DNA from: Stichopus chloronotus
Lineage: Eukaryota; Echinodermata; Holothuroidea; Aspidochirotida; Stichopodidae
Direction of reading: 5' to 3'
Length of the DNA stretch: 64,000 nt
Assembly: GCA_021234535.1 (NCBI GenBank)
Contig: CM037842.1
Span: 25,729,106-25,793,105 of the forward strand
Part shown: positions 36,826 to 48,898 of the stretch, one piece after another
Layout: each line of letters begins with the position of its first letter
How positions within the stretch are numbered: the first letter of the stretch is position 1
Notes under the pieces: model-generated
What the model was told of the DNA's origin: nothing
What the model saw: only the letters and a program-made list of their open reading frames with translations
The model's database searches: none
Position numbers and translations under genes: made by a program

Positions 36826-37370
36826 CACTTTGAGTTGTTTCATGAACTTCAGTTAGTTTTCACAAACATGTCACTTTTGAGTCGAGTTTCTAGTGACTGA
36901 TCAAATGTTCAACCAAGAGGGTCCCATTATGAGTCACATGTAAATGACCACTAATGAGTGAGTAGCTAATGATTTAAATTGGTTTTGGAAAACTCGTGAC
37001 CATTCACTTGTCCACATTAGTACCAATTCATATACCTACAGCCAGCACAAACCAATAAGAAAAATTAGTAAAAATTGTCAGTTGTCATAATTATTGGATA
37101 TGAAAAGTGATGCTAATTACAAGCATTGTTATTTGGTAGTACCCATCAAAATTTTTACAACTTTGATTCATTGACAAAGGTCAAACTTCTGAACTGTTTG
37201 GGCTCTAGTTTAAGAAATTCTGAAAATTGTGCAGTCCTACAGATTCTCTTGTACAATGTTGATAATTTGGCATAATGATACTCAGTGGTAAGTATGATTT
37301 GACATAATGATACATAAATGATACCTTCAGGATGTTGAGGTATGAGCTTCTGCACCAATGGTGCTCTAGT

Positions 37371-39149
37371 TATAAAGTAAATATCAATCGTATGTTAGAT
37401 TTCTTTTTAATAATATCAGACTACTAGTAGACATAATTTGATTTCGTAAACTGTCACTTTGGGTAAATACATGTGCATTTTTTTTTCAAATGCCTGCAAT
37501 TCATGCACGCTATACGTCAGAAGAGTTCATTAAAAACGAAAAGATTTTTTCATTTGGTCTTAAACAAAGAGACTTGTTGCTAATTGGACACCAATCACCT
37601 GTTGTGGGATTAGGATTTTGACGAAATTCACCACATGACTCACTCACAACCACGCGGTAATGTACCGTATTATCCTACATAATTATGATTACAATGGTTT
37701 AAGGGCTGCGGATGTTCAATTGTGAAGAAGACTTAGTTTGTACTTTTTATCTCAGTAATTGTCCCCATGAGTGATAAACATCCTACGGAGGTTATGAATA
37801 AAAACTATCAAGAAAAATCCCTCATCCTCAGAAAACACAAATAACATTTACATTTGACGAAATAAAGCCCCACCATATTGTTTTGCTCTTTGTGTTCCAA
37901 TTCTAGGGATTCGTCCAAAGGACTATGTCGTCGTTTCATTTTGCTTAAAACACATTTAATTCTTGGAGCAACGCCAACAAATAATGTCGGGATGCCAGCA
38001 GGAATATTTGCTTGATGGTCAAAGGACCTGCAGGCAAGATGTTACAAGAAGCCATAAAATGGTGCAAAAGCTAGGCGTAAGAAGGGAAGGGCTCGAAAAG
38101 TTTGGTAACGTAAAGAAACCGTCAACGAAAGTTACTTTGAACCAAAAGCCAATGGTTACATGTTAAGTTTAGATGAAACAAATTGGTTCGGGCTTTTGGT
38201 TTAGGTGCTAATAAGGTGACATATATTCTCCCAAGTCTTGTTTAGACCTTAGTCCCGATGAAATGGCACAAATCTCCTGTCGTTGATACACTGTTATGTC
38301 TACGCGTTGGATGAAAGTAAATCCAAAATTCTGCTTTCACCAATCCATCTGTTTTAACGATTGCTAATTGCAAAGTTTGTAGTTGTTCTTGACCATTAAG
38401 CATACTTTGTCGCTATGACGTCACAATGAGAATTTCTCATAATGTGTACGAGCGTTCGCGATGAAGGAGTCATTGAACGTTTGTATAATGAATGCACGTA
38501 CTCCATTGGTTTGTCTCTGCATTTTATAGTTTCATCTCGATAGATCATGTTTAGTTTATAAATTTATGATTGCTATTACCATATTATAGATCTTTTGTCT
38601 TAAATGTTTTCTTCCTGTTTGCGGTTGTAAAACAAAAATAACCACAAGACGAGGAGAGACAAAAAGGATGAAAAAGAAAAAGAAATTAATAAAGTCAATA
38701 TTTTGCACTAATAAACACATCCTTAAAGTATCGGCAATTATCTCTGATAAGAGAGATAATAAAAAAAAACTTTATCCTCGCCTTCTGGCTTTCTTAGTGG
38801 TGATTTATCTTTCAGATTCCTCCCTGGTAATTTCTCAGGTCTGGTCGTTAAAATTGTCTGAATGATAATGTACCGGTTCTTCACTTTTGATTATCATGAG
38901 GTACCACTATGACATTAGAATTAGCTTAAACATAGGTTTCATGAACATAAGAAATCAATGTTTTCTCAGTAGCTTCTCTTTGCCAGGGTTAAAACAGACT
39001 CACGTTTGAAGATTCATGGAAACTTACCGAAATAGTTTTTGGTTTGTCTTCAACTTTTGAATGGCTTGGAAACAGAACGCAATCTTAATTCACAACTCAA
39101 GAGTCAATGCAAGTAGTATAAATAGCAACATCCATCAGTCAAGCATTAC
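37371..39149. other. Intergenic sequence, no gene seen
   Basis: AT-rich, no exon or recognised element. Confidence 0.4.
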
Positions 39150-40490
39150 GCATTAACGGACAAAAGTTACAACATTAATAACATAGAAACATATTAGAGT
39201 TAACAACTGTAACCATGGAAACAGTATCAACAAATCCAAATGCACAACGGTAAGTGTAAAACCAGCGACATCGCTAACGACAGAACAAAACAGTAAACAA
39301 CAATAATTAAAACAGCAACATCATCAACAACAAAATATGCACCTATACTGCATTAGCTGAAACAGCAATCACATCATAAAAAACCGATAAAATACACCTA
39401 AATATCATTAAATGTAACAGTAACAACATTAGAAACAAAACAATTCTCAGTAAACAATATAAATTACTGCAGCAACATAATAAAAAGCAGGAAAAGAATA
39501 CAACTAAACAACGTTAACTGTAAAAGCAAAATATCAGTAACAGAACAACAGTAAACAACAGTAATTATAACAGCAACATAATCAAAAACAGAAAAAGAAA
39601 CTACACAACATTAACTGTAACATCAACAACATCAGTGACAGAACAGTACAAGTACACAACATCAATACAACTAACAGCAACATCATAAAAAGATAAAACA
39701 CCTATCATTTTCTGTAGCAGTAACAACAACAGTAACAAAGCAATATACAATAATCAACATTAATTATAACGGACAGCAACATCATAAAACCAGATAAAAT
39801 ACACCTAAACATCATTTAGTATAACTGCAACAACATAAGTAAAAAAGCAATACCAGTAAACAACAGTAATTACAACAGCAACATAATCAAAAACAAAAAG
39901 TATTACAACTTAACAACATTAACTGTAACAGTAACAACATCAGTAGCAGAACAGTACAAGTAGACAACAGTTATTGAAAAATCACCAAACACAAAAAAAT
40001 ATAACTATACAAAATTAGTTGTAACAGCAAAAATATCGGTAAGAGAACAATACTGGTAAGCAACAGTAACTGTCACTAACAGCAACATCACCAATAACAG
40101 AAAAATAAAAAAAAATCAATTTAACATCATTTATTGTAACCGCAACAACATCAGTAACATTAAACCATACACGTAGTGAGCAGTTACTGCTACATCAGAA
40201 ATATCAACAATAAACAATGGTGACTGTAGCAGCTTCTACAAAACATCGACCGATGCCGTAACACCAATACTAGATATAACAGCAGCTTCAACAACAGTAA
40301 GAGAAGTAAACAACTAAACACCATTTACTGTGAGAGGACGGTATCAGTAAAAGAGCAATACCAGTGAACAAAAGTAACTGCTACAGAGGAAATATCAGCA
40401 CTAAATAATAATGACCTATCAGCTGCTACCAAAACATCGACCTATGCAGTGACACCAATACGAGATACAGCAGCTACAACAACCGTAGCA
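39150..40490 (+). repeat. A/C-rich degenerate ~103-bp satellite
   Basis: The phrase GTAAACAACAGTAATTATAAC, followed by AGCAACATAATCAAAAACA, recurs at about 39293, 39450, 39551, 39656, 39755, 39856 and 39961, mostly 100-105 bp apart. The + strand is strongly A/C-biased (AACA, ATCA). Stops in every frame rule out a coding repeat. A short outlier with the same wording lies at 41225-41400. Confidence 0.8.
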
Positions 40491-42009
40491 GAAGCGAAAT
40501 TGTTAAACTATAAACATAAGATGACCCTTCCCCCTCCCCCTCCGAAAACGCAAAACCTACATAAACAAAAACCAGAGTGACTGTTAATTAGAGTAGGATG
40601 TATAGGATACGTTATATCATATACATATTGCTCTGTAGGCTATTATCACATCAACAGAAAGTCACTATCATCATTAACCAATAACTGTAGCCAGGGAGCT
40701 TTTATTTGGATGGATCTTTTAAAGAAAGCATCACATCGCCAAGGCCGTGCAGTAATCTCCGTATCGGTCTTGACAAGGCCTATACGATATTAAAAAAAAA
40801 AGTAAACATAGGGGCATTTGTCTTCTGATACAGTTAAAGTAGGACTGAGAGGGTTTCTGCATGCACTGCCACAACATCGCTCGTCACCAGGGATATAAAT
40901 AATTATTCTCACTGATTCTCACGCTCGGTGCATGGGGCGTACTGCAATACAACATTCACATTGAATGCCAAAATATGGAAAAGAATATTTGTCTTGTTAC
41001 TTCAGGAAACTTCTCATGTTTTGCAAAACTTACGCCTCTGTAGCTGATTTGCATACATTCTATTATTAAGACATAGGCTGACGGTAGTCATTTTTTTTTT
41101 TCAATTAACCAGTCGTTTCGAGATTTATGCCACCTGCTCCTAAAGCGTTGACGGGACAAACCTGCACATGAAAATATTAACATTAATTTAAATATTCCCT
41201 TCTATCTCCATCTAGATATACAGCCCTCCGTTGCAACGAACAAAATATTATCAAAAGCAACAGAAGTATCAACAGGACTTACAGAGAGAACCACACAAAA
41301 AATATCAACAGCATCAACAGACCTAAATATGTTAATAGCCACAACTCGGTTATTATAGCGACGTCATTAACAGCAGAAACTTTAATTACAACAGCATCAA
41401 TTACACCAGAAAATTTTCGCTTTCTCTCATGAAGTTCGCCTGGAATTTATCTTTCTCACATTCAGTTTTATACCCATTTCTCCGCCCCTTCCTTCTGTCT
41501 CTCCCTCTCTTCACTAAATGCAACTGATGGCTCGATTGGGAGAGATCGAGAAATGTTTCAGAGAGAGAGAGAATAAGAACGCTCTCATAGGACAGCCCAA
41601 AGTTGTATTAATTTCTCCCATTGATAATATGGATGATAAAAACCAAACCGCAAGCTCTGAAATGAAGTAAATCTTGACCATTTTTTTGTTTTCCTCAAGG
41701 CAAAAGTAATTACAAAGAGAAAATGTATTGTAAAACATCCATTTTGTGACCATCGGCGTGCATTGCCAATGTGTTTATTTGGAATATCAATCGCGCAAAT
41801 GTGATGGGTTGTTTATCCATTTGACTTATCCTGCAGATTTTATCGAAGATCTACTTTCCCGCGAGCGCGTAAAAGTGATCGCATTCGTGACGTATTCGGA
41901 TGACGTCAGGGATTAGAATGATGTACGTTAAAACCTTGTCATCTTCCACCGTATGGATATAGGGTCATCCTGAGTATAAACGGCCTCTCAATGTGCAGCC
42001 CATTTGGTT
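40491..42009. other. Intergenic sequence, no gene seen
   Basis: Holds the outlying A/C-rich patch (41225-41400). Otherwise there is nothing recognisable. Confidence 0.4.
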
Positions 42010-42200
42010 TTGTTGGGGCGAGTGGTTATCACGATCAACTGGTGATCCAGAGATCGGGGGGGGGGGGGGTTCGATTCACATCACCGTGTCATTGAGTCCT
42101 TGGCCTATATGTCTGCGATATTAGATCGTGGCAATGATAGCTGGTATCACCTATAGAGACGCCACCCTGGGAAGGGAAAAACCCCACCTAGTAAGAGTTA
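42010..42200 (+). mobile_element. tRNA-derived SINE
   Basis: GGCGAGTGGTTATCACGATC (A-box region, from about 42017), CTGGTGATCCAG (anticodon-arm-like) and GGTTCGATTCA (B box, 42068-42078) stand in the order and spacing of a tRNA head, apart from a 14-base G run inserted at 42056-42069. A non-tRNA body follows (CCGTGTCATTGAGTCCTTGG ... GGGAAGGGAAAAACCCC). A plain tRNA gene is excluded because the acceptor stem does not close. Confidence 0.65.
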
Positions 42201-42339
42201 AAATACTATTAATGCGTGTATAAAGTTAATAAAAATATATTCTTAGTACAACAATGGGGTCACCACCACACAGACGCACATACACATACACAAAAAAACT
42301 TCTCTTCTGTTCAACTTGATGAACTTACACTGTCGGCTC

Positions 42340-43165
42340 CCAGCTAACTCTCCCCCAAACTTCTACACCTTCCCATGGCAGTTCACCACACCTTCTCATT
42401 ACAGTCCTCCAAAGTGACCAGATCCACGACACCTTCTTACTGTAGTACTATACCTTATTACAGTCCATTACATCTTCTTACTACAGTCCACTACACTTTC
42501 TTATATCAGTTCGCCATACCTTATTATCAACGCTGGACCGTGTGTTAACTGCAGGGGAATGCACGATCGGGGTTTAATGCAAGCGATGCGTTATTTCACT
42601 AGAAGTGGTAGGCCTCTATAGTAATAATGTATTAGCCATTGTTTTGTGTAAGATATAGCAGAATGAAAACACACCGCCGATCTACAGTTTTATTGCATTC
42701 ATCCGCCGGTGATTGACCGTGGGTTAACAGAGTTGGATTATCAGCGATTAACCGACGGTCACCTGACTGATATGGGCCAATAGGAATTGAGGATTCTTTC
42801 CAAGTATGTATGAACAGTCCTTCACATCTCACTACACTCCTCCATCACACCATCTTATCACAGTCCACCAGGGCCTCTCATCACGTTCCGCCACACCTTC
42901 TCCTAACAGTCCACCACACCTTTTCATCACAGTCCTCCAAGTTTCGTATTTCGGTCCACTACACCTCCTAATAACAGTCCACCAGACTTCTCTAATACAG
43001 TCCACTGCAACTCTTATCCCAGTCCAGAGCTTCCTATTAAAGTGGAACACACCTCCTGATAAAGGTCCACCACACTTTATTACAATCCACCTCAGCTTCC
43101 CAATACAGTTCAACGCACCTTCTCATTACAGCCCTACACAGTTACCTCATCGTGATCCAATACAC
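42340..43165 (+). repeat. CAGTCCACCACACCTTCT minisatellite, split by an insertion
   Basis: Units of about 22-32 bp (ACAGTCCACCACACCTTCTC with variants) occupy 42340-42530 and 42815-43165. Between them, 42531-42812 is unrelated unique sequence. Open frames on both strands through the second block are repeat artefacts. Confidence 0.8.
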
Positions 43166-43879
43166 CTTTTACTTTTCTTTTTTTTTTTGGTAGGTTAATA
43201 CTGATGACTGAAATCGTGAAACTAAGGCATTCTACCCTAACGGGCGTCTTTTGGCAGGTTTCTTTTTTTTTTTTTTTTGTCATTTTCTCCATATGGACAA
43301 GGAGGGCACATTCCTAAAACTTTTGCAAGCCAGGTTGTAAATAAAAGAAGTATCTTTCTCAAGAAAAAACTGTCGATGTGTTTACGGCCATTAGCTGGAA
43401 TGTTTGGTTAGTTGAGAGGAATTGACGACATAATCCTCTGATTAGACATGCGCAGTCCAGTCACTGTCTATAGTTTTAGACTTTATAGCCTTAACCCTAT
43501 AGTCACATCTCCGCAACGATGTTTAGCAGAGAATGACACTTAAAAGATTACGGTAAGACAAATGTGCCATCTTAAATATCTTAAATATTATATTTTGTCC
43601 AGGCATAACATATAACAGTATTACTGGGTATGCAGGTAATAGACTTAAAAACAAAACAATTTTCATACTGCAAGATCATGCGCCAAAAGTTTACTGAGGA
43701 ATGCATTATCGGAAAGCTGTATTGTAAGGACCAGAAAGTTTGAGACACAGAATCCCTTTTTAAAATAGTTGTTCTAGCATAGATTCTTGCATATAGCTCC
43801 TCCTAAAGGTAGATTACAATTTAAACATCACGTGACGTCATGTGTTAAGTACACAAGGCTATGAAACCCCAAATGACGA
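43166..43879. other. Intergenic sequence, no gene seen
   Basis: Two T-rich runs (43170, 43262) and otherwise unremarkable sequence. Confidence 0.4.
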
Positions 43880-44770
43880 GTATTTGGTTCAGATTCATCC
43901 AGCTTTATTTCAACCGCTTTCATAGAAATAACAAAGGTAACATATATATACAAATTTTGTATATATATATACAAAACAAGTTAAAGTGATAGGAGAAAGA
44001 GACAAGAAGCTCTAGTCAGAGAGCTTGTAAGCGTGAGAACAGTGCACAAATAAAAACGAAAATTGGAGAAAAACGAACAAAGCAACAACAAGGTAAAGAA
44101 ACCCAAAATAGAGAAGAAAAGAAGCTATACAGTCATTGAATAGTTCGGGGTGAGGTGGTGTTTAAGATTTTTTTTTTTTAAGTGGGCAAAGTGAGGCATT
44201 TCTCAGCTAAATGATTCCAGACTTTAACACTAACGAAACACCGATGAAACGAACAATGTGAGGATTTGAGTCTAAAGTATTGAATAGATAAATGATTAGA
44301 GGTACAAATAGGATATGCATTATTATCTCCACTATGATTAAAAAAGTTACTAAAAATGTTAAAAATTACGGAATGTTACGATGCGACCAGTTTTGCGTGA
44401 AAATTCCAACGTAATATCGATCAATGTCATAAATATTAAGTATATTTGGGTTTAGGAAAAGAGGACCTGTATGATGGAGGTAGCCCTCGTTACAAATATG
44501 TCGACCAGCTCTTTCTTGAAGTACAAATAGAGGCTTAATCTTGGCAGGGTAAGTGCGACACCAAACAATATTATAGCAAGTGAAATACGAAAGGATAAGA
44601 CTGTTATACGGAGTAACGAGAATATGTCTGGGAACCAGGTGGCGAGGTCGGTTGATATACCAACTTCTTTTGACCCTTTCTGTGTTTTTCTTGATTACCC
44701 AAGATGATATTTCATATGTAAAAAAATTTGTAATAAACGTAACGTTTGAAACAAGAGGATTCACCATACA
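43880..44770 (-). mobile_element. 5'-truncated non-LTR retrotransposon (LINE), reverse transcriptase C-terminus
   Basis: Read on the minus strand, 44767-44366 encodes a stretch with the wording of jockey/CR1/L2-type RT C-termini: RPRHLVPRHILVTPYNS, ILSYFTCYNIVW, PLFVLQERAGRHI, GYLHHTGPLF and LNIYDID. It ends in a stop. The expected continuation, NAYPICTSN ... VWNHLAEKC, lies in another frame at 44340-44179, so a frameshift separates the two. An AATAAA on the minus strand lies at 43909-43904. The upstream RT catalytic core and the endonuclease are missing. It is a dead fragment; the clade is not settled. Confidence 0.8.
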
Positions 44771-45613
44771 AAAAGCAAGAATACAAGCTACCGATTGTTT
44801 TTTTTTTTTTTAAGAAACTGTTAAAAGTATGTATATATGAGGCCCGCAATCTGCAAACACCATTACTTTCTTCATGATTTCGCAATGTTATTTTGAAGAG
44901 TTATGTTCCTGTTTCTGTTGGTGCAACCAAAAGTTAATTTCGACGCCGCAAAGGTGCTTATTTTATTGAAAGCAATTAGTAGTGTTTATGATACATTATC
45001 AAAAGCTGCGCTTAAATGTCGACACCAGAAATTACCCCTCAGATTGAATTAAAATTTTCAAGATGAAGTGTCATGAACTATAGGGAATGAAGTGCAAGAA
45101 CCCTTCCAAGCACTTTTTTATTGGAAGGACGACAAATTTGACAAGGTAGGTATAGTGTGTAAGAAAATCCTCCGTGTATATGAGATAAAGATAATAGTTA
45201 AACGAGAGCACAGATGAGAAGGGTACTGGTGGAATAAATAATCCAAGAGGGTGATATCTGATTCTTCCGACCTTGGTTCCGTATTACAGACTGACAGAGC
45301 AGTGTACTTTCAGCTGTATTTTTACCCAAGGTTTCATTATTTCATACAGGAACCTATACCTCACTGGAAAGGAGTGGGGCTAGAGAGTGTCTGTCTAACG
45401 CGTTTTACTAACATTCGAGTCATTGCCCATGCAAAATATGTGAATTAACTTTCCGTTATAAACGGCTCCAAATAATATTAACCTTTTTTTACTTTCAGTA
45501 CTTTGTGAAGTTAGTTTTCTGGTCGTGTATGGGCCGCCAACAGGGCAAAAAGAGACAATAATTAAAAAATGTTAAAACAGCCAAATAAAGTAAAAAGAAT
45601 GCAAAGCCTACGC
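44771..45613. other. Intergenic sequence, no gene seen
   Basis: Nothing recognisable between the LINE fragment and the MITE. Confidence 0.4.
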
Positions 45614-46205
45614 TTAAAGGAGAAGGAAACCCTGGGAATATATTCATCAAAATGAAGCAGAAGTGTTTGACAAACATCTTCCCAAAGTTTCATTCAGAGA
45701 TATTGTTTTCTATCCAAGTTACACAGTTTTGAAATTCAGAGAAGGGTGCTGCCATTTTTGCCTGAGTTGAATGTAAAGCAACTTGAGTAAGTCGAATAAT
45801 GATGTCACATAGCCACTGATAGCAAAAATTTTAATGTATTTCTTTGTATTCTTTACCTATTATTTCTATCAATCCGAAACACACTTGTACACATTTTGTG
45901 TTGAATTACTGAGGTGTATCATGCAATAATTAAATCATTGATACTATGACTTGAATCTATGCATGACTGTTAAAATTTATTGACAATGAAATATAAAGAA
46001 AAACGAAAGCTTTTCAATCACATGTGGTCTGGTGATGTCATCGCAATTTCAAAATGGCAGCTTCCTGATAATTTTCTAAGAATATTCAAATTGCAATATC
46101 TTGGAAAGTAAGCAACGTATTTAACTGAAATGTGGTAATGGTGTTCACCATATATTAGTCTCTCATTTAACATTGTCAAAGGTCCTGACTTGCCTTCTCC
46201 TTTAA
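45614..46205. mobile_element. Complete TTAA-flanked MITE, 584 bp
   Basis: Starts TTAA-AGGAGAAGGAAACC (45614) and ends GCCTTCTCCT-TTAA (46205): perfect 9-bp termini inside TTAA duplicates. It is non-coding and partly self-complementary (GATGTCA / TGACATC and GCCATTTT / AAAATGGC arms). TTAA targeting is the habit of piggyBac-like transposases, so such an element could have mobilised it; no transposase is present here. Confidence 0.75.
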
Positions 46206-48430
46206 GTATATTCAAATAGTTAAAGTAAATATTTGCCAAGTAACATTAACATAACATGCTAGTCCTAACTATTTATGTTAGGCCTATGCCTTGCAAGTTG
46301 CAATCGGATGAGGGAGGACGGGCCAATTTTGGATCTCTAAAGCGTGACACCAGTTAGAAAAGGCATATACCTACCTCCTATGCGATATTTTGAATTCGAA
46401 TGATGGAATTTCTTTGAACAGGACAATGTGAGCTCACTGTGCTATGGATACCGGTTCCGGTAGGGTGTGAGCTAGACCTATGCCCAACAAACATTTCGCC
46501 CGGTAACTTTTGCCGCGGTAAATTAAACTCGTCGCATAAAGTTGAGCAAGGCTAGACTGAAGGCATCTTTTCGGATTCAGTCCGTAAGCGTAGAAGCCTC
46601 AGGGCGCCCCCAATTTTTTCTGAAGTTGTCTTTTTCGGATTTGGTCTTTTTTGCAAATTGTACTTTTTTTAAACGTTATTGGTGGTAAATTCATTTTACT
46701 TTCTTTTTATGTATTTCAATTTTATTTGGGGGGAAATTTAACCCATATGGAAACTACGGTCTTTTTTTTTTTTTTGCACTGCGTAATAATTAAAATCACT
46801 GTATATTATAGGGCTATGTTAGCCTCTTTACATGTTTACCTTACCTTTTTCTACGAAACGGCTTTTCACACGTTTGACATCTTCGACGACATTTCTTATG
46901 TTTGCTTTCCTTCTCTTCTAAAATATTACTGGTAACTGTTGTAACTTTTTGTTTTCGTTAAGTTTTCGTTAACGTTAGTTTTTTATTAATAGTATTTTGT
47001 TAAGAAAAGAGGCACATAAAATTTGGAAATTGAACATTTTTGTACTTTCGATTTGTTGTATATTTCCTTCATGGTTTTATCTTTTTATTACATTTTTCTT
47101 TTTTTTTTAACTATTATTTTTTTACTTTGTTTTCTTTTCTTTTTACTTGTTTTGTTGTTGTACACTTTGTTTTAACTTGTTTGCGATTTCGGGAAATTAT
47201 TTTTATTTTCTTCTTCATCGACTTTATTTGAGCGTTTTAACATTTTTTAAATTATCGTCTTTTTGCCCTGTCAGCTGCACATATGATCGTGGGCGTGTAC
47301 AAGAGTAAAATACAAAACGGGATTGTTAGTGGAAACTAGACAGACTGGATTGCCCGACAAGCACCAATCGAATCTTATAAGTGAACCCATTCACTGTTTA
47401 CAATATGACTTTGATGTCTTTCTTCAGCGTTGCTATGTTTGCTATGTTCTACAAAAAAAAAGGGTCTCGATCAGACATGGCTGCAAACATTTACATATTA
47501 GGTAGCAAGTTTCCAGTTATGCCGAACACAGTAAAAGAAGACGCGCTATTCAACACGTTCATTATAAGCTGTATCAATTACCTATGTCTGACGCACAGTG
47601 GGCAAAAAAGTCAGCACAACTTCGATTAGTTGAAGGTATTAACCAGTGAAAAGTAGAGCAATTAACAAGAAAATCAGGAAATACTTCCATTTATCTTGGT
47701 GAAAGCAATTTCTCTATATAGTATCTCCTGTTTGGACGTTGTGAATATTCAGGCAAATTTCTATTTCACAGCATAAACATTAGTATACACCGCCCTGTTT
47801 CAAAGTGGTATATTCCATTATAGGGAATCTGTGATGTCATAAAAGACCACCTAATTGACTATTGTTTATATTTCTTTAACGTCTCAACTGCCTTGAGAGA
47901 ACCATTGGGACAGCTTTTAAACTTGTGACCTCTATTTCACATTTTACGCTGCATCTACAAAAAAAAACTATCAAAAGCGGATTCTACAATTTTACTGGAG
48001 TCAGATTTCAAAGTTGAAATACGCACTTCGATTTAAAAACAACAAACACTTTTTGTAATTATTTGTCCGTGTTAAGAATCCCTTATATTGGCTGGAATAT
48101 TCCTTTAATTAATGACCACCAGTAGAAATGGAATCTTATGATGGAGGGAGGGAAGGAGGGAGGGATGGAGGGAGGGGGGTCGACTTGTGCAGATTGTCAC
48201 TACCGATTGACGTAAAGGTGATTACCTTAAGTTGAAAAAGAGGGGGGAGTGTCAACCGGGCTGAATGGAACGAGAGACAATAGACTTGCAAACCAATCTT
48301 TCAAGCATCAAACATATTTATATTCATGTTATAAATAATTTAAATATTTATACACTACAGAAACGTTAGTACCAACATTCTGTCTTTCCTCACTTGTCGG
48401 GATATACCGTTAGTGTTAGACAATGACCAT
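46206..48430. other. Intergenic sequence, no gene seen
   Basis: T-rich (46640-47240), which produces long but meaningless hydrophobic frames. No exon recognised. Confidence 0.4.
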
Positions 48431-48432
48431 TC

Positions 48433-48516
<84 letters not shown>

Positions 48517-48519
48517 AAT
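48433..48519 (+). repeat. (GAAA)n microsatellite
   Basis: About 21 uninterrupted GAAA units, followed by decayed units to about 48600. Confidence 0.97.
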
Positions 48520-48639
48520 AAGAAAGCCCGAAATACAAGAAAGAAAGAACGCAAATCCAAGACATGAAAAAAGAAAGAAGCAAAAATAGACAGAAGAAAC
48601 CCTAACACGAAAGCAAGAAGAATCCCTAACGAATCCATC

Positions 48640-48898
48640 CTCCCTCTCGCCCCATCCCTCATCCCCTCCCTCTCTCACCTCCCCCCTCACTCCTCCCTCA
48701 CCCTCCCACCCTCCCTCCCTCCCTCCCCCCTCCCGCCCTCCCTCCCTCCTCCCTCCCTCAGCCCGCCCCCCCCTCCAGCCCTCCCGCCCTCCCTCCCTCC
48801 CTCGCCTCCCCTCCCTCCCTCCCTCCCTCCCTCCCGCCCCGCCCTCCCTACCTCACTCCCTCCCTCCCCCCTCCCTCCCTCCTCCCCTCCATCCCTCC
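48640..48898 (+). repeat. (CCCT)n polypyrimidine tract
   Basis: About 260 bp of C and T only, with rare interruptions, mostly CCCT/CCCTC units. The complementary strand carries the matching G-rich purine tract. Confidence 0.95.

Larger units (their letters stand above)
35856..37370 (+). mobile_element. Non-autonomous element with hairpin ends, microsatellite and tandem core (pearl/HINE-like)
   Basis: The left end is a 28-bp near-perfect palindrome (35856-35883, AGCTCATACCAGCA and its complement, one mismatch). Then come a CTAT/CTGT microsatellite (35909-36101), a core of about four diverged 115-140 bp units (AGGGTGYYCAGGAATTTGTAGTC-like boxes at about 36189, 36327, 36441 and 36572), and a right flank. 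The right end is hairpin GCACCAATGGTGC (37352-37364) followed by TCTAGT. A second right end lies at window start. No protein is encoded. The layout resembles bivalve pearl and helentron-derived HINE/DINE elements; the CTAG-T end after a hairpin also fits Helitron-type termini. The class is inferred. Confidence 0.65.

Noticed and set aside
42010..42085. Functional tRNA gene
   Set aside because: A and B boxes are present, but a 14-base G run disrupts the T arm and no acceptor stem closes, so it was called a SINE head instead.
42806..43198. 130-codon open frame (and a mirror frame on the other strand)
   Set aside because: It lies entirely in the CAGTCCACCACACC minisatellite; openness is a by-product of the repeat.
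43198..43225. CTGATGA ... GAAAC, hammerhead-like words
   Set aside because: No complementary stem II lies between the two words and no stem I or III pairing follows.
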